A DNA stretch of 51,868 bases from Alphaproteobacteria bacterium. Lineage in GTDB: Bacteria > Pseudomonadota > Alphaproteobacteria > Rs-D84. Location of the stretch: contig JAFZXK010000010.1 of NCBI GenBank assembly GCA_017616785.1, forward strand, positions 1 to 51,868, read 5' to 3'. Under the pieces are notes generated by a model, which was not told where the DNA came from, searched no databases, and worked only from the letters and a program-made list of their open reading frames with translations. A program made the translations under genes and the position numbers. This document shows, piece after piece, positions 15,202-27,200 of this stretch (its first letter is position 1; each line of letters begins with the position of its first letter).

Positions 15202-15807
15202 CTATTTTAATTCAGTTATCACATCGGCGATTTTGTATGATAATTTTGCAATCAATTTACTCTGCATGGCGACAATCGCATCATAGTTTGGATATCCCGC
15301 ATCAAGTTCCGGCGTATCTGCGGTTTGTGTCATTTTCTTTTGCGCGATAATTTCACCCCTATTATTTGACAGTGTCCACCAGGCGGATATCGTAATCTTG
15401 CCATTTAGTTCGGTTTCAAATTTAACAAAGTCGATTGACAACAGGTATTTCGCATTGCGCGCTTCGACCGAATTACGCGTTGGCTTCGCACTGATGTTTT
15501 TCGCATATTGGTTCATATTTTCCGAAATTACAACTGGCAACGCATTTGCCGGCCCGTCAATCCAGCGATCAAATTCCGACACCATCATTTGATTTGAATT
15601 TTTATATTTGATGACGATTTGCGGACGGTCAATCGCCTGGGGAACCGTGACATTTTCGATTGCAACGGTTGTGGTTTTTGCCGGGCCGCGAATTTGCGAA
15701 ACTTCGGGTGTTGTAAAGGTATAAAAACGTGCGGGTTCGGTTGTGCGCCAAAACGCGCATGCGGAAAGCACAAATGTTGCAACAATCAAATAAATATATT
15801 TTTTCAT
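15202..15807 (-). CDS. PqiC-like auxiliary lipoprotein of an MCE transport system
   Basis: A 201-residue lipoprotein with lipobox Cys17 (FVLSAC). The conserved block FDRWIDGPANALPVVISENM matches the ABC-type transport auxiliary lipoprotein (PqiC / DUF330) family, outer-membrane-anchored partners of MCE proteins. It is the last gene of the four-gene operon mlaE-mlaF-mlaD-this, starting one base after the mlaD stop, so it probably receives or guides phospholipid at the outer membrane. No mlaC or mlaB gene is present in this cluster, so PqiC may stand in for the periplasmic carrier (inference). Confidence 0.85.
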   Translation of the reverse strand: MKKYIYLIVATFVLSACAFWRTTEPARFYTFTTPEVSQIRGPAKTTTVAIENVTVPQAIDRPQIVIKYKNSNQMMVSEFDRWIDGPANALPVVISENMNQYAKNISAKPTRNSVEARNAKYLLSIDFVKFETELNGKITISAWWTLSNNRGEIIAQKKMTQTADTPELDAGYPNYDAIVAMQSKLIAKLSYKIADVITELK

Positions 15808-15808
15808 T

Positions 15809-16585
15809 TTAATATCCCCCTTTTCCTTTTAATAATGCCTCTGGATGCCGTTCAAGATAATCGCTAAGCCGCGATACGGCACGCGCCGCGTCACTAACAT
15901 CGCGAATCATTTTGTTAAAGTCCGCAAGCGTTGTTGTTCCCGGTCCCGCAATCGAATCTGCAAGACGATTTATACTGGTTACCGCCGCGGTCGATTGGCG
16001 CATTAGTGCCGGCATATCTTCGTGTAATTGTTGCAACACGCCGTTTATGTTTGTTGATATGTCGGACAACGGAATTTTCCCAAGGTTTTGGGAAATTTCT
16101 TGGAACATTGATGGAACAGTCGGGATTTCTATGTCATCGATACCGTATTTTTCCGCCAACAAATGTGCCGGATAGCGCGGATAAAAATCAAGTTCGATTG
16201 TCATTTGCCCCGTCAAAACATTTTGCGATTGCAATTTACCCTTTAATCCATGGCTGATTAAATCGTTTATCCAATCTTTCATTTCCGAACGCGTCATTTC
16301 GCCATCTGCGGTCATGCGCGGATCGATGCGAACATAAACAGGAATAATAATTTTATCTTCGTTATTCGGAATAAGTTGTATTTTATCAACACGCCCAATC
16401 GGCACACCGCGAAAGTAAACATTTGAACCAACCGATAGGCCCTTTACCGAACCTTCAAAGAATAAAACCGGCGTTATATAATTCCGGTCAAACCGCCGCC
16501 CGAAAAAGAATACTATTGTTCCGAAAATAAGCAAGATAACCAGAAAGATAAACCCGCCAATCGCACGCCGTGATGGTTGTTTCAT
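15809..16585 (-). CDS. mlaD: MlaD-type MCE-domain substrate-binding protein
   Basis: A 258-residue inner-membrane-anchored protein. Residues 10-30 form the transmembrane anchor (GGFIFLVILLIFGTIVFFF), and about 38-125 an MCE domain (FFEGSVKGLSVGSNVYFRGVPIG...). The C-terminal half is helical and lengthens the periplasmic ring compared with E. coli MlaD (183 residues), closer to the MCE subunits of Mla systems in other proteobacteria. It forms the hexameric lipid-binding ring above the MlaE permease. Its ATG overlaps the mlaF stop (ATGA), showing tight coupling. Confidence 0.9.
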   Translation of the reverse strand: MKQPSRRAIGGFIFLVILLIFGTIVFFFGRRFDRNYITPVLFFEGSVKGLSVGSNVYFRGVPIGRVDKIQLIPNNEDKIIIPVYVRIDPRMTADGEMTRSEMKDWINDLISHGLKGKLQSQNVLTGQMTIELDFYPRYPAHLLAEKYGIDDIEIPTVPSMFQEISQNLGKIPLSDISTNINGVLQQLHEDMPALMRQSTAAVTSINRLADSIAGPGTTTLADFNKMIRDVSDAARAVSRLSDYLERHPEALLKGKGGY

Positions 16586-17352
16586 TTTTTACCCCCTTTG
16601 CATTTTGTTTCACGTGTTAGAAATTCAATAATTTCTTTGTTCTTGGTCGTTTGTAAAATCTTTTGGGGCGCACCGTATGCGAGCACCGTTTTATTTCCGA
16701 TATACACCGCATTCGTTGCAATTGACATTATCGATGACAATTCGTGCGTTACCAATACGATTGTTGTCCCAAATTTTTTGTTTATTTCAACAATCAAATC
16801 ATCTAACTGCTTTGAACGAACGGGGTCAAGACCGGCGGATGGTTCATCGAAAAACAACGCACGCGGATTCAACGCCATTGCCCGCGCAAGTGCCGCACGC
16901 TTTATCATTCCACCACTGGCCTCGGTCGGGTAAAGATGCCAGTAACCACCGAGTCCAACAAGTTGAAGTTTTTTATCAACTTCCTTCTTTATCTCTTTAT
17001 TTGACATATTTGTTTTCATTTCCATCGGCAACGCAACATTTTCGCCCAACGTCATTGATGAAAATAATGCGCCACTTTGATATGACACACCAAATGTTTC
17101 AATTATACCATCGCGCGCATCCGCGGGCAGTGCCCAAATATCTTGTCCGCCAACGAATATATTTCCGCACATCGGCCTGTTCAGTCCAATAATTGAACGC
17201 ATAATTGTACTTTTGCCGCAACCGGACAATCCCATTATCACAAATATATCGCCGGTGTTTATATTGAAATTCAGATTTTCCACAACTACATTCCCGCCGT
17301 ACCCCAGCGTCAGATTTTCAATACTAATAAAAGGTTTCGCATTCGTACGCAT
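16582..17352 (-). CDS. mlaF: MlaF-type phospholipid ABC transporter ATPase
   Basis: A 256-residue ABC ATPase that powers phospholipid movement between the membranes. Walker A is GLSGCGKS (41-48), the signature is EASGGMIKRAALARA, and Walker B is ALFFDEPSAGLDP, followed by the switch His (VTHELSS). The wording around the signature (SGGMxKRxALARA) is typical of MlaF. The ATG at 17352 overlaps the mlaE stop (TAATG) and is preferred to a TTG five codons upstream. Confidence 0.93.
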   Translation of the reverse strand: MRTNAKPFISIENLTLGYGGNVVVENLNFNINTGDIFVIMGLSGCGKSTIMRSIIGLNRPMCGNIFVGGQDIWALPADARDGIIETFGVSYQSGALFSSMTLGENVALPMEMKTNMSNKEIKKEVDKKLQLVGLGGYWHLYPTEASGGMIKRAALARAMALNPRALFFDEPSAGLDPVRSKQLDDLIVEINKKFGTTIVLVTHELSSIMSIATNAVYIGNKTVLAYGAPQKILQTTKNKEIIEFLTRETKCKGGKK

Positions 17353-18200
17353 TATATATCCAACCAATTAAATATCACCGTTAGTATTGCGGTCGCGATA
17401 ATACAGCCAACAATACCTAACACAACCGCACGCGTTGTTGCGCGCCCTATGCCGTCCGCATTTTTATCGGCCCGCAATCCACAAATGCACCCGGTAATCG
17501 CAATTATCCAACCGAAAATCCATCCATGAAAGACACCGACCGCGAAATTCTTGAACGAAATCCAATTCAATGTCATTTGCCAATATTCGGCCACAGACAC
17601 ATTCATTATTGCCATCGCAACGCACATGCCGCCCAATATGGAAACCACATCCGCGATTATGGTAAGGAACGGCATAGTTATCGTCAGCGCGAACACACGC
17701 GGCAAAACCAAAAACTCCATAGGCGAAATTCCCATGGTTTTAAGTGCATCGATTTCATCATTTGCCCGCATAGACCCGATTTCCGCGGCATAAGATGCGC
17801 CTGTGCGACCCGCCATAATAATTCCGGCCATAATTGCGCCAACTATACGTACCATCGAAATCGCAACCAGTGCCGCCACATAAATTTCTGCACCGAAAAG
17901 TTCCAATTGCATATGGCCAACAAACGCGATAATAAGGCCAATCATAAAACTAATTAGACATATAATCGGAATCGCGCGCAGGCCGGCCTTGTCAATTTCA
18001 ACCCACAAATCAACACGGCGCATATCGCCACGTCCACGCAATGTATAATACATCGCACGAAAGACACGAAATACAAAACGGAAATTTTTATGAACCGATT
18101 GCGCTACACAAAAAGAACAATCACCAAGACGCCCAAAGATATCTATTTTATTTTTGGGCGTTTGGCTTGATGATTTTAATTTTTTTCTCCCCCCGTGCAT
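17352..18200 (-). CDS. mlaE: MlaE-type phospholipid ABC transporter permease
   Basis: A 282-residue permease with five to six hydrophobic segments and the conserved MlaE core (AGRTGASYAAEIGSMRANDEIDAL), the stretch that contacts MlaF. It works with MlaF and MlaD in maintaining outer-membrane lipid asymmetry. The N-terminal 45 residues are basic and longer than in E. coli. The start is supported by AAGGA, which overlaps the stop codon of the giant upstream gene only 12 bases away, with no terminator between them. The operon may therefore be read from the giant gene promoter or from a promoter hidden inside its 3' end. Confidence 0.92.
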   Translation of the reverse strand: MHGGRKKLKSSSQTPKNKIDIFGRLGDCSFCVAQSVHKNFRFVFRVFRAMYYTLRGRGDMRRVDLWVEIDKAGLRAIPIICLISFMIGLIIAFVGHMQLELFGAEIYVAALVAISMVRIVGAIMAGIIMAGRTGASYAAEIGSMRANDEIDALKTMGISPMEFLVLPRVFALTITMPFLTIIADVVSILGGMCVAMAIMNVSVAEYWQMTLNWISFKNFAVGVFHGWIFGWIIAITGCICGLRADKNADGIGRATTRAVVLGIVGCIIATAILTVIFNWLDI

Positions 18201-18212
18201 GTGATTCTGTCC

Positions 18213-21200
18213 TTACCACATCTTGTATCCTGGGTTACAGGTTCGGATACATTTCTTGGTGCGTTCATCCCAAACCTTGGTCCCGGTTTCGTCAGATGCA
18301 TTTTCACAAATCGGAACACATTCGTTATTTTGCAGCGCGTATTTCTGACCTTGGTACATACACGCGGCAATTTCGCATTCGTATATATAGCCACTGACCG
18401 CAACCTCACCATTCACACGACGATTAGCGCATTCATCACACGCGGTGTAACCACTGTTCGGTTCATATCCCGGATCGCATTTTGTAACATCACAATCAGA
18501 CCATCTCGATTCATTATTAATCCATGTACGGGTACCCTGTCCATGTTCCATAGTGCAGGTTTCCGTATCCTTTACACACGCATTACCGGAAACATGATAA
18601 CCTGGGTTGCATTCGCTAACGGTGCATGGGCCATATGTTCCGATTGCCGGATTCCATACACGAACCGCCCCGGTTCCTGGTGCATCCGGCACCGAACACG
18701 CCTTGACATTTGGTGTGCAGACGCCATGTTCAATGTGTTCGTCTTCGGCGCAACACATCGGATCAACGAAACATTCCTTGATCGATGTAGCGCCAGCCAG
18801 TGATGTCTGACAGGTCGGACAAGGTGTGCAGACCTCACCATCTTGGTATGTGCCGGCCGGACACTGCGTGCATGTCGCTTGGCACAATTGATTATTGTCG
18901 CCATCACAAACTATGTTCGGATAAGCATAACCCGGACGACAGGTTGCCGGTCCCCAGCCACACATATTATCAGTTATCGACTTTGTTCCGCACGATGTCG
19001 CACCTGTTTCAGTATTGGGTTCACATTTGCATTCTTCGCAAACACCATTGACCTCTACATCCGTACATTCTGTACAAGACGCAGTGCAATTTGTTGTATC
19101 ATCATTACACACGAGTGTCGGATCAACATAACCGGTTGAACAAGTCACAGGGCCCCAATTGCATGTATTCGTATCTGTTGCCACTGTTCCACAATCCGCC
19201 CCATTAGTACCCGAACAAACACACTGTTTACAAGTGTTGTTTGATAACGATATTTCATCATTTGCACATTCTTCCCAAATCGCCCTTAACCCCGTGTTAC
19301 CAACATAATCATATGTGTATGTATGACCTAATTCTGGGAAGTTACCGCCGGACACGCTATCCCATTGCGTCATTTTATGATGCGCATATGTGAACGTTGT
19401 ACCGCCTTTTGTTTCAAATGTTGCATCGTATGTAACCTGCTGGCTTACAGTTTGATTTTGACCGTTATTAGAGTTATATGTAACAGTGTATTCATCTGGA
19501 TCGCACCCACCACCATTTACATGATACCCCGGATCACATGTCAATGTACATGAACAAACGCCAGGTTCAGGCATAGTCAGAACATTTGTTCCATGCGCCA
19601 CAATCGCGCAATTGTCGCAATACACCGCACTAAAGTCCTTGCTTTCTGTGTAGTTCCATGTAACCACATCGCCCACCAAGTGCACCACTTGATCGCCGTT
19701 AAAGTACCAACCGGCAAATGTGGAATTATCACGGTGGCACCCAACAACCGCAAGGTTGTCAAGAACAGTATGTGTCGCACCATAGGTCATAGCAACACTG
19801 TTCGGTGCGATACCTTCGCCACTGCCGCAATTATAGTTTGCATAGGATGTGGCGAGTGTACAGGTCGCATTACATGTCGCCCCTGTGCAATTTGATTGCG
19901 GATTTGCATACCCTGTTTCACAGGTAACAACCGCATCGCAGGTATTATTTGCACTGAACGGATCGCAAGTATCGACACCCGCACCAGGGTTACACACACA
20001 CTGTGTGCAAACATATCCCGTTGCCGCCGTAGAGATATATCCATCGGCGCACTGTGTCCAATGTGCGTACAATGTCATGTTTTCTTCGACCCCAAATGGT
20101 GCAGATACCTGAACACCGCCGGTTGCCGCATTCCACCAACCCTTAAATTCGTATCCGTCACGTGTCGGTTCCGGCAAAGAATTCACGGTTGCCGCCAACC
20201 AATGTGCATACCATGTTTGGTCGTCCGCAGTGTTGATACCCGCGTTGTTACCATCCGCATTAATATACCAATTATCGTTGCTCGTATTCTGTGCTATATA
20301 TTGCTGACCATTAAATTGTGATTCGTAATAACCCAAGAACGACAACGAAAGTGTTGTTACATCATCATTTGTTGTCGGTGTTGCACATGAATTATTTTCG
20401 CCATCGCAATACTTTAATGTCAGATTTGCGGACTTTGTCGGGACAGCCGTCAACGGATATTGTGTTTCCGTCATTTGCTTGGTCCGTGCCTCATCACGAT
20501 ATACACCCGTGCCAAATATGGTATAAAGTGTGCCCTGGCCATTTGTCCCGGTTGCGTTATCACCAATCATATCATCCAGTGTGATTATATATTGGTCCGC
20601 AGAACACACTGCAACAATGTTTGCATCATAGCGTCTATTCCACTGATAACTGTTACCATTGTATTCTTCGGGTATAAGGTCACCGTTTTCCTGAATCTGC
20701 CATTTGGTACACGTGGTTCCGGTGGTTTCACAACTTGACGGATTTGGTACATTTACGTAACCACCATAATTTACATCATTGTATGTAACAAACGGATCTG
20801 CATTAGCCGTGCACTTGAATCGAACTGTGAATGGTCCGTCATTGTTGTTCCAATGCGCAATCCAAGTTTGACTTTCCGCTATATTTGGTGACGGCACAAT
20901 TATACCGTTCGCGGTAATCATTTGGTCCGCACCAAGATAGTAACCACCAAATACTAAACTCTGGTTTGGCACACCGGGCAATTCATCAGTGTTCAAACTT
21001 GTCAACGTGAATGGACCTTCTGGATCTTTGCTCCAACCATAGTTATACTTTTCATACAACTTGCCCACAAAGTTCGAATCAGTTATACCGCCATTGGCAT
21101 CCAATGTAAACGAATAAACGTTCGCGGTACACTCGGAAGTACATGTTGCACCATTGCAATTCGAGCTGAAATTACCGTAACCTGTTTTGCATTCGCCATT

Positions 21201-24200
21201 TGCTACGCATTGATTACTGTTATTCGAAGTGGCACTGCAAGAATAGACACCTTCACCGTTGATGCAATCACATGACAAGCACACACCATTATACCATATT
21301 TCCCCAGGATTGCACGGTGTGCAGGTCGCGGTGCAACTGGTGGTATCTTCGGAACAATTGATGGTCGGATTAATGTACATTGGATTACAAGTTGGTGACC
21401 ATGTACAAATATTTCCATTTGTTGACAATGAACCACAAGATGCGGTGTCACTATCGTTGCATGTACACGGTTTGCAAACACCACCGACCCAGATTTCATT
21501 CGCGGCACACGGCACGCATTCTGTTCCACTCCAAACGGTGTATCCCTGACATTGTTGACAAGTACCATTTATCAAGTGATAACCATTAACCTCGTCACAT
21601 ACGCAAACACCATTGACCCAGATTTCACCCAATCCGCATGGGCTATACTGTGCGGTGAATGTTTGATTCGATGTATAGTTCCACATATGCTGATCATCAG
21701 GTACCCGATCACCCGGTTGATATGTCAGGCCATTACCACTGAACTTCCAACCGCTAAATTCGTATCCAGATTTCGAACAATGTATGAATGGAAGTGAATT
21801 ATCTTTTACAGTATAGGGTTGGTCATATGTTGCAGTATCATACGCAGGTCCACCATTATCATCACCACAATCGTATGTGACATTATATTGATGCGGTGTG
21901 CATGTTGGATTACATGTGTATGTCGTTGGTCGATCGTATCCGTCGAAACATGTCGTAAAACATACACAAATTCCACTGCTGTTCATAGCATAACAATCCT
22001 GAACATGTGAATCATCAGAATACGTACATTGACAAACATCCCATTGTGCTTGAATCTCGGTACTTATTCCACTGGTTACACCGGTTTCACCGACTGTGTC
22101 GAATGTGCACATTGCAGAAGTTCCGGCGGATCTAATATCACCGTTCGCCAATTTCCAACCCTGGAACACTGCACTGTTATGTGCCGGTGCATTTGCTAAG
22201 GTCAACATGTTTTCTGGATCCGTGTAACATGATTGACAGGATATGGAATCACAACCATTGGTACAGAATTTACAACTGCCGTTATCGATTGTATTACCAC
22301 CGTTTTCATCCCAATCGATTGTGATTGTGTTACCAACGCATTGTGTATGGTCAACTTGATGATACCCAGAATCGCACGGTTCACATTGTGTCGCACCGGC
22401 CCCGGATACAGTATTTCCCGTACATGGCGAACATTGGGTGCCATTTTGATATGTTCCGGCTGGGCACTGCGTGCAACTAACATTAAGTATGTTATTGCAT
22501 TCCCCACTATAGCCGTATGATGCAACAGGAACATATCCGCCATAGCACGCAAACGTCGGAACACAAGTATTGTTTGACACCGATGCCGAGCACGATTGAA
22601 CACCTGTTCCAGAATTACACAAGCATTCCGCCCAATGCGCTTTTAATGTCGTGTCTTGGTTAACGTTGTATGTATATCCATGACTCAACAATGGGAACAG
22701 GCCACCAGACACGGTATCCCACTGGCAATTTATACTGTCTGTTTTGGTAATGTCGTTTCCACCAAGCGTTGTAAATGATTGATTATATGTCATGTTATAC
22801 ACGGTTTGGACACCGTTACTCACCGTTCCACCATTTGGATCATATGTCAATGTCAAACCGGTCGCCGCGACACAAGCACATTGTGTTTCATCCCAAGCAT
22901 ATCCAGTATTGCATGCAAATGTAACTTGGCAATTTTGGGCATTGCATGATCCGTTTTGTATGCTGGTATCTGGGCAACTTTCACACCAATGCGCATACAA
23001 GGTCGTATTTTCACCTATTTCAGTGTTATAATCAACTTGTGTTCCACCCGTTGGTTCGGTCCACCAACCATAGAATGCGTTCACCGCACAGGCATTCGTA
23101 TGTGACGGATTGCTTGGCCATCTTTGGCTGCCAATAGGACTTGCCAACCAATGGGCATACCATGTTTGGCTGTTGTCCGTGTACCCTTTACCCGCATTCA
23201 TACCACTTTCAGTGATATACCCTTTTAACACGCTGGATTCAGAGCGTGGTTCTATGTAACGCGTACCGCTGGTTAAATTGCTATAATACCCATTGAACGG
23301 CAAATCAACAGTTACTGGGTTGACCGATGAAACGCATTCCGGACAATTAAATGTCACAACGGCGTTATTAGTTGGCAAGTTTTCTTTTTCCAATGGGTTT
23401 TGGTTGGTCGTCATCTTATGTGTTCGTGCCGATTCAAGATAGACACCGGTATTATAAATTGTATAGAGTTTATCTTGTCCAGCATAGACCCCAGAGTTAT
23501 TATTCAAATTCGGATCAAGTGTGATTGTATATTCATCCTGTCTTACACAATGTCTGCCACAACTGGGGTCATCAGGGAAATAACCCGCACCTTGGTCGCA
23601 CCAGACACACCATCCGCAATTTTCTACCGCGGCATCACAAGAACCACCGAAATATTGCGTACCAGTATAATTCACGTTAGTGTAAGTACACGCAAGCGCA
23701 CCCGGTTCATGGTTCTCTACCGGTGGGCAAACCTCTGTACATGGAAGTTCGCAATCATCCTTGTAACAATGCTGTGGCGATGTTGCATCTATGTTGGAAT
23801 GCGGATAGCCATCCGGGCATTGGTTACATACGCCATTTGCGTAATATGTTCCATCACCGCATTCTGTATAATTGGCCGTAAAGGTTGGATTATCAATCGT
23901 AAATGTCCAAGGATTAAATGTGAACCCAGGATTATAGTTCGCATAATTGCCACTGAAGTTCCAATTTACGAATTCTTCGGCCCTTCTTCCTTCTATCACA
24001 TTGGCGGGTTTTGAACATGATACCACACCACCATTGCCTCTGCCATTTGGCAGAACGGTGTATGTTCCATTGTAATATACCGGATGTTGCGAATCTTGGG
24101 CACTTCCACCTTGGCCATCACCGCAATCGTATGTTACATCCGCATCGTTTCGATTCCAGTGTGCGTACAGTGTTATATTCACAGACACCGTCGCAGGATT

Positions 24201-27200
24201 AGATACCATCGTTCCGGTTTCATCCACTGTTGTCCACCAACCGGTAAACGCATAACCTGTACGTGTCGGGGTTGGCAAAATGGCCGAACCGTTACCAAAT
24301 TGTGCGTACCATGTATGTGGTTCTGTATAACCAATACCGGCAAGGCGTCCAGAATCAGTTATAAATGCGTATTCGGTATTATTTATGGTGCGAAGCGCGA
24401 TGTACGGTGCCACAAAACCCGGGGTTTCAGAGTTATAGAACCCATTGAATGAAAGCGGGACCTGGGCCGTACGTATTTCACCGCTGTTTCCACCCCAATT
24501 AACCGTACCGCCATTGGCATTAAGTGTTACGGCAACATTCTTTTCCGGATATGCACGCAACGGGTATTCATCAGGTGTCATCATTTGTGTCCGATTATAG
24601 TCACGATACACACCAACATTTTCGGTTGTATATAGCGTTGATGGGGTGGCCACACTGCCGCCATTGGAATCAAGCGTGATATAGGTCTTGGTATCCGGTA
24701 CACACTGATTGTTAACAATATGATAACCTGTTTCACATTCGGTTATACGGCAGTTACAGTCCGGTACAACTTGTGCGTCTGATGGTGACCAAATATCCAA
24801 AATACACCTATTTTCATACCAATTTACACCCGGATATTCAACAATATCAAACGTGGTTGATACAACATGTTCCGTTGGGCAAACTGACTGATTTCGTATG
24901 CATTCTTTTGAACATGATCCATCATAGCATTCTGATAATGAACCAGGCGCCGGGTTGTTGGTGTACGGTTCTGGGCATTCCTTGCAAACACCATTATCGT
25001 AATAGTGATGGTGCGGGCATTGTGTCCATATTGGCCGCCATGTTTCGTTGTTTGCTATCTCTGTATTTGACCCAGGTGTCCACACGCCATTGACGTTGAC
25101 ATTTCCGCGGCTTGCAAGTGTTACCACTTCTTCGAACCCGGCAAAAGAGAACCCTGTTTTCTTTGGCAATTGGTTACCACTTAGTGATGTAATCTGATTT
25201 TGTCCATTGCTATCCAATGCCCACCAACTGTCATACTTTTCATACAAATCCGTCACACCATATGTGGTTGCACCGGTTTGATCTATCGTTACATGATATG
25301 TGTTACCGGCACCATTCCAATCTGGGACGAAAACTTCGCCATAACGATATTCCCAAGGATATAGATAGGTGTTGGTCCTGGCATTAAGCATGGTGCCATG
25401 TTCTGTACCCTTCCATTTAGTAAATGTATAACCAGTACGCGGACACGCAGATTGCGCCTGGACCGTTATATCTTGTCCATACGTTACATTGGCGGTATAA
25501 AACGCATCACCATATTCATCACATTTAAATTGAACTGTGAATGGACCATTATTAGTACTGCAACGCGCATACCAAGTCATATTATTCGCATAGATTGGCC
25601 GTTGCACAACCGTACCATTGGTGCCATTGAAACTGATCATCTGATTACCGCCCGTCGGCGAGTCATAATATCCCAAGAATACGTAATCCGAATTATTTGG
25701 TAACGGCAATTCATTTTGATCCAACACCAAGTATTGTGTGAACCCGTCGGTCGGCGACTTGCTCCAACCAACATTATATTTTTCATACAGGTTTCTTAAG
25801 ATTTCTGTATTAGATTGTGAAACATAACTTGCACAATTATTCCAGTTCAATGTAACCGTATATATCAAATCGGTCCAACGTGCGTACAATGTTACATCAT
25901 TGTTCACAATACTGCTTGCAGTCACACGATTGCCGTATTCATCGTACCATCCGGCGAATGTATATCCTGGGCGCGTTGGTGTCGGGATAGAACCATTTTG
26001 ACTTACTGTGCCAAGTGCTTGCCCTTGCCACTGTGCGACCCATACCAAATCACTTCTGGTCCCTTTACCAACACTTTGCCCCTGTGCCGTGATAAGACCT
26101 GCGTCCGATATATATTCTGATGGACCTGTTGCAGAATCAAAGAACCCAAGGAACCCAAATGAAACATTTGCGCTCATAACATCCGGATAGGTGTATGTTT
26201 GACCATTCCAGTTGAATGTCGCACCCTCACCGTTTAGGTTGAATTTTGCAATGGCATAATTACTTGGTGTACGATTTAGTGGATGCGTACTTGGGGTCAT
26301 TTGGTATTGATCAATATAATCTTCGGCCAAATACACACCCTTGTTATGCCATGTATACAGGAATGCTGGATTACTGCTGGTACCATGTAACAAATTTGGA
26401 TCCAATCTTATTGTCCAATGTGAATCTTCTATACACACATGATTATTATTTGGATTTTGGACATAACCCGGCTCACATTCCACATAGTAATCGCACGCAG
26501 GGATAATACCATCGGAATTTGTGCATACGTTCAACGGGTTCGGATAGTAAACCATTCCGCTATACTGTTGTACGTCGTAAACACATTCACTAATGTGATT
26601 CTGATGTGCGACACACCCCGTGCTGTCGCAAGTGCCGGTACAATTTTTATAGCAATCTTCATGCACGACTGGGGACGGATTGTCATGATAATTTAAATCA
26701 CACTCTTTACATTGTTCGGTTCCATAGTCATAGTAATAATAGTTCGGGCAAGAACTCCACTGCGCTTTCCAAATCTCATTACTGCTTAGATCCGTTGTTT
26801 GTGGCAACACCCACCTATCACCATTGAAATATCCACGTTGTGTACCGGATTCATTCTTGTATCCTGCAAATCTAAGTGGCGCATTTGTTGGTAATTGATT
26901 ACCGCTAAGCGATGTAATCGGATTCGTCAATCCCGCATCCGTGAACCAATCCATGCCGACCGCATCCCACAATTCTGTGACCGAACCGGAATTTCCACCA
27001 TTTGGATTCAGTTCCACATGATACAAATCTTTCGTATTTGGGACAAAAACTTCATCAAACCAATAATTCCATGATGCATATGTACCGGCATCAAGTAAAA
27101 TATCCGGATGCCCGACCCCCTTCCATTGGTTAAACGCATACCCTGAACAGAAACTTGCCGCAGGGACAGTTAAATCATCACCGAAGTGCACGGTTTGAAC

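Noticed and set aside
18195-24014. Plus-strand frames such as 18195-18803 and 23400-24014 (about 200 codons each)
   Set aside because: They are antisense to the giant repeat gene, rich in Cys/His/Arg as shadows of its codons, and lack ribosome-binding sites.
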